Assembly: GCA_027624995.1 (NCBI GenBank)
Contig: JAQBTI010000072.1
Span: 1-9,431, forward strand
DNA length: 9,431 nucleotides
Source of the DNA: Chloroflexota bacterium
GTDB taxonomy: Bacteria > Chloroflexota > Dehalococcoidia > Lucifugimonadales > CATQGZ01
Direction of reading: 5' to 3'
The notes below the pieces were generated by a model. It was given only the letters and a program-made list of their open reading frames with translations, did no database searches and was not told the DNA's origin. The position numbers and the translations under genes are program-made. This document shows, in pieces, positions 1 through 5,074 of this stretch (positions are counted from its first letter, which is position 1; each line of letters begins with the position of its first letter).

Positions 1-32
1 CGGAAGTTTCCGGGGCTTCTTGCTTTTCTGGG

Positions 33-503
33 TCAGTGGCCGAAGTCTTCAGCCAGAGCCCCGTCATGTGGCTCGGATATTGGATCCAAGTCACTGGGCT
101 CAGGTTTGCCCGAGCCGATGAACTTGAAAGTGCCAATTGGCGGGCCGCCCTCCAGAAACGTCGTGTGATCGAAGGGGTCGCTGACGGGGAAGAACGTCAG
201 CATTCGGGCATCTCTTTCGCCGGCGACGGTGAATCCGTGGGGCACGTTGGGCGGGATGACCAAGGTGTGGTCGCGTCCGACCCTTGTGACGTCGTCGCCA
301 AGCCGCACGTCAAGCTCGCCATCCAGGATCACGATGAGCTCGTCGGACTCGTGTTTGTGGAGCGGCGCTCCCGCCCCGGGCCCCGCCACGCTGATCGAGA
401 GATTGCTGCTTGTCGTGCCGTCGCCCCGTGCACTGATATCCCACTTGCGATAGTTGGGCCTCCACGGCGTTTCACGGAGTTCTGCGTGGTCGACGATAGG
501 CAT
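33..503 (-). CDS. Single-domain cupin protein
   Basis: A 156-residue protein with one conserved cupin barrel. Cupin motif 1 is visible around residues 43-62, with His49, His51 and Glu55 as metal ligands followed by Gly62. Motif 2 lies around residues 77-89, with Pro84/Pro88 and the fourth ligand His89. All four usual metal ligands (His, His, Glu, His) are therefore present, so a metal-binding enzyme or sensor is likely. There is no signal peptide and no DNA-binding domain, so it should be a cytoplasmic stand-alone cupin. The ATG start is supported by an AAAGGAG ribosome site at 512-518 (read on the minus strand), about 8 nt upstream. It is transcribed divergently from the permease-dehydratase-acetyltransferase set, so a related role in small-molecule metabolism is possible. 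The substrate cannot be read from sequence; dioxygenase, isomerase and ligand-binding roles all occur in this family. Confidence 0.85.
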   Translation of the reverse strand: MPIVDHAELRETPWRPNYRKWDISARGDGTTSSNLSISVAGPGAGAPLHKHESDELIVILDGELDVRLGDDVTRVGRDHTLVIPPNVPHGFTVAGERDARMLTFFPVSDPFDHTTFLEGGPPIGTFKFIGSGKPEPSDLDPISEPHDGALAEDFGH

Positions 504-528
504 GGCTGTTTCTCCTTTGGGCTCTATT

Positions 529-557
529 CTGGAGGCAGCGAGGCCCTATGGTATACT
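529..557 (+). promoter_or_regulatory. Weak candidate promoter for the permease operon
   Basis: The 140-nt divergent gap between the cupin gene and the permease gene holds TATACT at 552-557, five of six matches to the sigma70 -10 consensus. The -35 position, 17 nt upstream (529-534), is poor. A start near 564 would give a leader of about 80 nt. The hexamer overlaps the palindrome GTATAC. No convincing minus-strand promoter for the cupin gene was found, and no operator can be named. Confidence 0.25.
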
Positions 558-643
558 TCGCCGGTTGCCCCCGCACCGGTCCCCAGGAGCCCCATTCCCA
601 TGGCCATAGACCGCCCCGTGTCGTCTGACCTCTCCAGGATCTG

Positions 644-1390
644 ATGGAATTCTTGGCCTGGCAGGAGTTGGCGGTGGCCTCCGCGAGTCTGCTCGTTGGG
701 GCCGTCGTCCTGGGCACGGCTGGCTTCGGCATGGGCTTGACCTCCGTGCCGGTAATGCTACTCGTCATCGAGCCTGAGACGGTCGTCCTGACCATGAACA
801 CGCTCGCGTTGGTGACGTACGCGCTGGTCCTCTTCCATACGAGAAGCTCGTTGCCGGTACGCGAGATGACCCCGATAGGCCTAGCCGGTGTTGCCGCTGT
901 GCCCTTTGGTGTCTACTTCCTCAGCTCGGCCGACGCGAGCGTGCTGAGAATCAGCATCGCGATGCTGATTCTCCTCCTGGCGGTGGTCGCTATCCTGAAC
1001 ATCCAGCGTCCGTTCCCGAAGCCACGAATAGTTGGACCTGCGATCGGATTCGCGGTTGGGGTCATACTCGTCACGCTCGGCATCGGCGGTCCGCTGCTGG
1101 TGCTATTCCTCCTGGCGAAGGGCACACTCAGGCAGGAGTTGAGAGCGTCGACGGCGTACTATTTCCTTCTTGTCTTGGCTGTTGGGGTAACCGGGTACGC
1201 GGTTGCGGGACTGTTCACGGCTGAGCGCGTTACGCTAGTCATGGTGGTGTCCGTCCCCGTGCTCATCGGGTACTGGATATCTACCTTACTAGTACATCGA
1301 CTGAATGAGAATGCATTCAGACATTTGGTGATCGCGGTGATCGTCGCGACTAGTGTGATGGTACTCGGTCGCGAGGCAGTCCGGTTCTAG
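644..1390 (+). CDS. TSUP-family (TauE/SafE-type) membrane permease
   Basis: A 248-residue, almost wholly hydrophobic protein with about eight predicted membrane helices and few charged residues outside the loops. It shows the two-half architecture of the TSUP/TauE-SafE family: a glycine-rich motif early in the first half (AGFGMG, residues 26-31) and a matching one in the second half (LGIGGP, residues 145-150). Family members are inner-membrane carriers often linked to export or import of sulfite, sulfonates or other small organic anions; the substrate here is unknown. The ATG at 644 has AGGA at 636-639 just upstream, a close but usable ribosome site. The stop is only 27 nt before the dehydratase gene, so the two are probably co-transcribed, and transport of the acid handled by the downstream enzyme is a reasonable inference. 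The coding sequence contains a perfect 28-bp palindrome, listed separately. Confidence 0.85.
   Translation: MEFLAWQELAVASASLLVGAVVLGTAGFGMGLTSVPVMLLVIEPETVVLTMNTLALVTYALVLFHTRSSLPVREMTPIGLAGVAAVPFGVYFLSSADASVLRISIAMLILLLAVVAILNIQRPFPKPRIVGPAIGFAVGVILVTLGIGGPLLVLFLLAKGTLRQELRASTAYYFLLVLAVGVTGYAVAGLFTAERVTLVMVVSVPVLIGYWISTLLVHRLNENAFRHLVIAVIVATSVMVLGREAVRF
946..973. repeat. Perfect 28-bp palindrome inside the permease gene
   Basis: Positions 946-959 read GAGAATCAGCATCG and 960-973 are its exact reverse complement, with no spacer and no mismatch. The symmetry stops on both sides. The stretch encodes part of a membrane helix (RISIAMLIL), and because the DNA is symmetric the same nonapeptide is encoded in the corresponding register of the opposite strand. 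A fully matched 14-nt arm is not expected by chance in a window of this size. It may be a protein-binding site, a cruciform-prone element, or an assembly or amplification artefact. Confidence 0.95.
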
Positions 1391-1417
1391 CGCCCGGCAC
1401 ACTGCAGAGAGGAAGTC

Positions 1418-2557
1418 ATGAAAGTAATATCCGTCGAGCCGTTGCTTATCGACCGGTATCTGTTCGTCAGGGTGACAACCGACTCAGGACTGGTCGGCAT
1501 CGGTGAGTCGGGTGCATGGGGATACCTCGAGGCTTCAGCAGCCGCGGTTGAGAAGTTCGGCCGCTATCTTGTAGGAAAAGACCCGCAGCGGATCGAGCAC
1601 CACTGGCAGTACATGTACCGATTCAGCCACTTCCGTGGAGCGGCCATCATGGGCGCCATAAGCGCCATCGACATCGCGCTCTAGGACATCGCGGGGAAGC
1701 ATTTCGGCGTGCCGGTCTACCAGCTCCTTGACGGCAAGACACGCGACAAGGCAAGGGTCTACTACCACGTCTTCGGCGAGACCAAAGAGGAGCTGCTCCA
1801 GGGTGTCAGGGACGCCAAGGCCCAGGGTTTCACTGCGGTCGGCCACCTGACGCCGTTCCTGGACGAGCGTCGCGATGTTCCGTATTTCAAGACATATGCG
1901 CAGAAGATGCAGGACGCTATCGACACGGTCGGCGCTTATCGTGAGGCAGTAGGGGACGAGGTCGACCTTTGCATCGAGATCCACCGGCAGCTCACGCCTG
2001 CCGAGGCCATCGTACTTGCTCGGGGCATCGAGAAGTACCACCCGATGTTCTACGAAGACCCTGTCCTGCCTGAGAACTTCGATGCGATGGAACTGGTCGC
2101 CAATAACATCTCGATACCGATATCGACGGGCGAGAGGTTCCACTCGATCCACGAGTTCGAGATGCTCTTGAAGAGGGGCGCGGTCCAGTACGTCCGGCCC
2201 GACGTCTGCCTGGCAGGCGGCATCACCCACACGAAGAAGATCGCGGCCCTGGCGGAGGCCCATTACGTCGGCGTCGTGCCTCACAACCCGCTGAGTCCGG
2301 TGAGCACGGCGGCGTGTCTTCAGATCGCCGCAAGCATCCCCAACTTCGCCATCCAGGAATATCCCACCGGCGAGGAACGGCCTCCGAAGAGCGAGATAGT
2401 CAAGAGCCAGATCAAGCTCGAGAACGGATTTCTGGTGATACCAGACGCCCCCGGAATCGGCATAGAGCTGGCCGACGACGCTTTGGAAAAATACCCGCCG
2501 GTGCCCCGCGAGGTGGAGACCCGACTGCACTTCGATGGGTCTGTGATCGACCAGTAG
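1418..2557 (+). pseudogene. Enolase-superfamily acid-sugar dehydratase, interrupted by one in-frame TAG
   Basis: Read through the stop, this is a 379-residue mandelate racemase/galactonate dehydratase-like protein: N-terminal capping domain (about 1-125) then a TIM barrel. Likely metal ligands are Glu187, Glu213 (FYEDP) and Glu239 (STGER). The catalytic His289 (VPHNP) pairs with Asp262 (RPD), His189 sits on the opposite face, and Glu314 is also kept. These positions sit at a constant +4 offset from E. coli DgoD residues as I remember them, so the barrel is intact. Codon 89 (1682-1684) is TAG where the family has Trp in the ALWDI motif; a single G-to-A change explains it. No other stop or frameshift occurs. 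The start ATG has AGAGGAAG at 1408-1414. Restart at GTG 1709 would give a 282-residue fragment lacking most of the capping domain and is unlikely to be active. Recent pseudogene, strain polymorphism or sequencing error are the options. Confidence 0.85.
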
Positions 2558-2580
2558 CCATCGCAAGATAGGAGAGGACG

Positions 2581-3777
2581 TTGGACCTGAATATAAGGCC
2601 CATAGCAGAGGAGGAGTTCGCTCCTTGGTTGAGTGCCGTGTCGGTCGGTTTCGGCGAACCCCCCAACGAGGCGCATCTCGGTCGATACCGAAAGACCATA
2701 GAGCTGGACAGGACCCACGCTGTGTTCGACGGCGGTTCGATCGTCGGTACGGCGCACTCCACGGCCCATGAGATGACGACGCCTGGGGGATCGCTGAAAA
2801 CCGCCTGCGTCGACGCTGTCACCGTCCAGCCGACGCACCGCAGGCAGGGCATAATGACAATGATGATGGCCCGTCAGCTCAACGACTTGCACGACCGGGG
2901 AGAGCCGCTGGCTGCGTTGTGGCCGTCTGAGAGCATCATCTACGGACGCTTCGGTTATGGCCCCGGCTCGTTTCACGAAAATTGGTCGATCGAGAGGCAG
3001 CACACGGCCTATGCCCAATCCTTCGAGCGCAAGGGCCGGACGCGGTTCGTCAGTCCCGAAGATGTCGAAGCGGTCTACCCAGAGGTCTACCGTCGGGCCA
3101 CGATCGATAGGTCCGGAGCAATACAGCCTCCGAGTGTAAGGTGGAAGGGGGTTGCGGAGGACCCGGAAGACCGAAGGCGCGGCGCGAGTGCCTACTTCCA
3201 CGTGGTGTATGAGCAGGATGGCCGCGTCGATGGCTATGTCTTCTATCGGACGAAGGACAGGGCCGTTCAGGTGCACCAGCTTATGGCGGCGACGCCGGAC
3301 GCACATCGAGCCCTGTGGCGATTTTCCCTGGACATAGACCTGATGACCTCAAGCACGGCAATGGCCCGTCCCGTGGATGATCCGCTGCCGTGGATGCTGG
3401 CTAACCCTCGGAAGTTGAAACGCGAGACGGCCGATGCGGTGTGGATCCGACTCGTGGACCTTCCTGCCGCGCTGTCGGGACGCCGGTACGCCGCCGACGA
3501 TAGCCTCGTGCTCGGTGTCTCTGATGCCTTCTGTCCGTGGAACGATGGCGCCTACGAGCTGGAGGCCGGCCCCGCCGGCGCCGAATGCCGGCCCTCTAAA
3601 AAGAGCGCAGACCTCGTCCTGTCCGTAGCCGACCTGGCAGCCACCTACCTGGGAGCCGTAGGCTTCGGCACACTGGCGCGAGCGGGAAAGATCGAGGAGC
3701 GAGCGCCAGGAGCACTCGACCGGGCCGATAGCATGTTCGCGACGCGGACCGCGCCCTGGTGCCCCTACGGTTTCTAG
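2581..3777 (+). CDS. Eis-like GNAT N-acetyltransferase with SCP2-like C-terminal domain
   Basis: A 398-residue protein with the three-part layout of the Eis family: an N-terminal GNAT domain (about 1-150), a degenerate second GNAT fold (about 150-290) and a C-terminal sterol-carrier-like domain (about 295-398). The acetyl-CoA pyrophosphate loop is the RRQGIM segment at 87-92 after the V80/V82 strand. The family signature YGRFGYG is at 121-127, with Tyr126 at the position of the proposed general acid of mycobacterial Eis, and the protein ends in Phe398, matching the C-terminal-carboxylate catalytic arrangement described for Eis. Known members acetylate amines, including aminoglycosides and lysines; the substrate here is unknown. 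Start TTG at 2581 is chosen because GGAGAGG lies at 2571-2577 and the conserved N-terminus begins there. It follows the dehydratase gene by 23 nt, so it is probably the last gene of the operon. Confidence 0.85.
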   Translation: MDLNIRPIAEEEFAPWLSAVSVGFGEPPNEAHLGRYRKTIELDRTHAVFDGGSIVGTAHSTAHEMTTPGGSLKTACVDAVTVQPTHRRQGIMTMMMARQLNDLHDRGEPLAALWPSESIIYGRFGYGPGSFHENWSIERQHTAYAQSFERKGRTRFVSPEDVEAVYPEVYRRATIDRSGAIQPPSVRWKGVAEDPEDRRRGASAYFHVVYEQDGRVDGYVFYRTKDRAVQVHQLMAATPDAHRALWRFSLDIDLMTSSTAMARPVDDPLPWMLANPRKLKRETADAVWIRLVDLPAALSGRRYAADDSLVLGVSDAFCPWNDGAYELEAGPAGAECRPSKKSADLVLSVADLAATYLGAVGFGTLARAGKIEERAPGALDRADSMFATRTAPWCPYGF

Positions 3778-3879
3778 TCCCAGCCGACGGATGAGTGGCC
3801 TTTTTCATTGTCCCGGGAAGTGACGTTCTCGCGGTCGTCCCGTCGCCGTCATGGAGGGTTCGGCGACGCTCTTGCAGTA

Positions 3880-3909
3880 TTGAATTTCTAGTCAGCCGCG
3901 AAGCATAAT
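3880..3909 (+). promoter_or_regulatory. Candidate sigma70-type promoter before the HD remnant
   Basis: TTGAAT at 3880-3885 and CATAAT at 3904-3909 are separated by 18 nt, matching the consensus at four and five positions. Transcription would start near 3916, shortly before the HD-domain remnant. The 164-nt gap 3778-3941 holds no gene; a T5 run at 3801-3805 after the acetyltransferase stop lacks a clear stem, so no terminator is called there. Confidence 0.35.
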
Positions 3910-3941
3910 GCGGCGAATCAGTCTTCGCCACGGAAATGTGA

Positions 3942-4250
3942 TTGACCCCACATAGTCCCAAACCCGGGCCCTTGGAAAAGGGAGTGCGCCTGGCTGAATT
4001 ACTAGGAGTCCTCAGCTTGGCTGGCGACCTCGGCAGGGGTCAACCCTTGGGCCACAGCCTGCGCACGTGTTACCTCGCTCTGAATATTGCCCAGGAGTTG
4101 GGCCTTCCCGTTGAAGACCAACCCAACGTGTACTACACGGCCTTGCTGGTCCACGTGGGCTGCACGGCAGGGGCCCCGCAATTTGCCGCTTTGCTCGCCG
4201 GTGATGAACTCGCCGCTCAGCGGGACATGTATCTCTGTGATCCCGGCAAT
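3942..4250 (+). pseudogene. 5' remnant of an HD-domain (HD-GYP-like) phosphohydrolase gene
   Basis: Roughly residues 15-103 of this reading frame look like the N-terminus of bacterial HD-domain regulators: a run equivalent to VRLAELLGVLSLAGDLG, then GQPLGHSLRTCYLALNIAQ, then VYYTALLVHVGCTA, ending near RDMYLCDPGN at about 4250. Relatives are several hundred residues long, with the metal-binding HD-GYP core further on; here the similarity stops abruptly and the following residues belong to an unrelated membrane protein. No complete HD catalytic core is present, so no phosphodiesterase activity is expected. The start is uncertain: TTG 3942 and GTG 3984 are both possible, the latter with AAAAGGGA directly upstream and better placed for the conserved N-terminus. 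A gene remnant left by a deletion is the simplest reading. The family assignment is from pattern memory and should be checked. Confidence 0.6.
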
Positions 4251-4506
4251 CTTCTCCAATTCTGGGGGATCGGGGCAACCATGCTTGCCTACGTTAGCCT
4301 GAGTGTACGTGCGGTGCCCGCCTGGGCTGCATGGCTAGGGTTGATAGGTTCCGTGCTCGCGGGGTATCCCGGCGCTCTCGAATCGGTGTCAGCGGTAAAA
4401 AGAGTTGGCTTCGATTGCGGAGCTTATCGGGACGCTCCTCTATGTGGTCTGGCTGTCAGCCATGGGGATCGCAGCCCTTCGCTATCAAGAACCGGTTAGA
4501 TCTTGA
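4251..4506 (+). pseudogene. 3' remnant of a small multi-helix membrane-protein gene, frameshifted
   Basis: Directly after the HD remnant, in the same frame, comes a hydrophobic segment containing GATMLAYVSLSVRAVPAWAA and WLGLIGSVLAG, typical of the second half of small DUF4386-like membrane proteins (helix, Arg-x-Val-Pro-x-Trp turn, helix). At about 4392-4401 the reading frame breaks; a second hydrophobic segment with LIGTLLYVVWLSAMGIAALRY continues in another frame from about 4402 to a TGA at 4504-4506. The break sits at an A5 run (4397-4401), so a one-base indel is likely. In the original frame the protein becomes polar and ends at 4499. The 5' half of the gene is missing. The DUF4386 resemblance is tentative; what is visible is a truncated, frameshifted membrane protein with no predicted function. 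Confidence 0.5.
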
Positions 4507-4616
4507 GCGAGGACCTAGTGCCCTGAATCAAGGAATCCGATCACAAGATCGTGCGATGGCAACCCACCCCCTGGGTCACGAGAACTGGCGGTGTCTTTGG
4601 GCCCACATGCGCAACA

Positions 4617-4645
4617 TTGACCTACCCGAACATTTGTGCTATCCT
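4617..4645 (+). promoter_or_regulatory. Candidate extended -10 promoter in the gene-free region
   Basis: TTGACC (4617-4622, five of six to consensus) and TATCCT (4640-4645, four of six) are 17 nt apart, with TG at 4637-4638 giving an extended -10. Transcription would begin near 4652. No gene starts in the next 400 nt, so it would drive either a long thrS leader or a small untranslated RNA. Confidence 0.45.
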
Positions 4646-4834
4646 TTCGCTAAAGTCATGAATCCAGATACGCAGATTTACTCTGGCCGTTATCTCCAGA
4701 AACATCGTAGGGGCTGGTTCCACGCACCACTCTGCCCCTCTTTGTCGGCCCGGGTCTAGCCCGTCTTGTGTTCCGCTGGCATTCCACACCTTGCTCAATC
4801 TGTGCCACAGCCCCGCCAAATCCCATAGCGAGAT

Positions 4835-4860
4835 GGAACAAAACGGAACGAAACGGAACA
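4835..4860. repeat. Short tandem repeat, 10-bp unit, 2.5 copies
   Basis: The unit GGAACRAAAC occurs at 4835-4844 and 4845-4854, followed by a partial third copy GGAACA at 4855-4860. It lies about 25 nt upstream of the proposed thrS -35 box, a position where an activator or A-rich upstream element could act. It may equally be a neutral slippage repeat. Confidence 0.7.
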
Positions 4861-4883
4861 GCTTCCTCGCGCGCGAGCCGTCC

Positions 4884-4913
4884 TTGACCGTCGCCAAGGC
4901 GTGCAGCTAGAAT
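4884..4913 (+). promoter_or_regulatory. Strong sigma70-type promoter for thrS
   Basis: TTGACC (4884-4889) and TAGAAT (4908-4913) each match the consensus at five of six positions, with an 18-nt spacer. Transcription would start near 4920, giving thrS a leader of about 155 nt that begins just before the T-box-like element. It is the best-scoring promoter by eye in the window. Confidence 0.6.
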
Positions 4914-4938
4914 TGATCTGACATAAGGCAAAGGAGAC

Positions 4939-4992
4939 AGGCTTGGGAACCGCGTAGGTCCCGGTATTAACAGACGGCTCACTATGAAGCCT
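4939..4992 (+). promoter_or_regulatory. T-box-like antiterminator element in the thrS leader
   Basis: GGAACCGCG at 4946-4954 matches the GGNACCGCG core of the T-box sequence. Around it an antiterminator-like fold can be drawn: AGGCUU (4939-4944) pairs with AAGCCU (4987-4992), a bulge of about eight bases carries GGGAACC, and CGUAG (4953-4957) pairs with CUAUG (4982-4986), the 3' strand being continuous. This is the layout of a T-box antiterminator (helix, one-sided bulge, helix), and the 3' arm lies within the 5' strand of the terminator hairpin, as expected for a switch. The canonical U before GG is shifted (UUGGGAACC) and no Stem I with a specifier codon is recognised upstream. An alternative local hairpin pairs GGGAACC with GGUCCC (4945-4962). 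Functional assignment is inference. Confidence 0.45.
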
Positions 4993-5030
4993 CCCGCGAG
5001 CGTCCTTTGAGGCGCGGGAGGCTTCTGTTT
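4986..5030 (+). terminator. Terminator-like hairpin (attenuator) upstream of thrS
   Basis: GAAGCCTCCCGCG (4986-4998) and CGCGGGAGGCTTC (5013-5025) form a perfect 13-bp GC-rich stem; the 14-nt loop contains a further CCU/AGG pairing. The tail TGTTTG is only moderately T-rich, so termination strength is uncertain. It lies wholly within the thrS leader, about 45 nt before the start codon, which fits attenuation rather than end-of-gene termination. Formation excludes the T-box-like fold. Confidence 0.6.
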
Positions 5031-5074
5031 GCTTCGAACCCTCTCTCAAAATAGCGAAACGCAAGGAATGGAAA

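Larger units (their letters stand above)
4507..4883. other. Non-coding stretch between gene remnants and the thrS promoter
   Basis: No reading frame on either strand resembles a protein I recognise. It holds a small inverted repeat (CGATC-acaa-GATCG, 4538-4551), a promoter-like pair at 4617-4645, a hairpin AGGGGC/GCCCCT (4709-4714 with 4734-4739, inner TGGT/ACCA arms) and a tandem repeat at 4835-4860. It could be decayed coding sequence, the 5' part of a long thrS leader, or a small RNA locus. None of these is proven. Confidence 0.4.

Noticed and set aside
1..32. Terminator downstream of the cupin gene
   Set aside because: CGGAAGTTTCCG can fold only as a tiny 4-5 bp hairpin and no T-run follows on the minus strand.
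36..644. Plus-strand open frame opposite the cupin gene
   Set aside because: The cupin frame carries complete metal motifs and a ribosome site; the opposite frame is a composition shadow.
1682..1684. Amber recoding (pyrrolysine or reassigned TAG)
   Set aside because: TAG ends several ordinary neighbouring genes, the family has Trp at this site, and no recoding signal is visible after the codon.
1535..2566. Long open frame antisense to the dehydratase gene
   Set aside because: It mirrors the codon bias of the real gene; its translation is Arg/Val/Asp-rich without any family pattern.
2320..3306. Long open frame antisense to the dehydratase and acetyltransferase genes
   Set aside because: It spans two convincing plus-strand genes, lacks a ribosome site and shows no recognisable domain.
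3566..3600. GC-rich repeats (GCCGGC runs) in the acetyltransferase gene
   Set aside because: Explained by Ala/Gly/Pro codons in a GC-rich genome; no spacing regularity or mobile-element feature.
3778..3810. Terminator after the acetyltransferase gene
   Set aside because: There is a T5 run at 3801-3805 but no stem of useful length before it.
4650..4930. Full canonical T-box with Stem I and Thr specifier loop
   Set aside because: I looked for the AGUA/specifier-loop and distal-loop patterns of Stem I and found none; ACC triplets occur but without the surrounding structure. Only the antiterminator part is claimed.
4331..4982. Overlapping open frames on both strands in the gene-free region
   Set aside because: None has a family pattern, a clear ribosome site or membrane/signal character; they are probably chance frames in decayed DNA.
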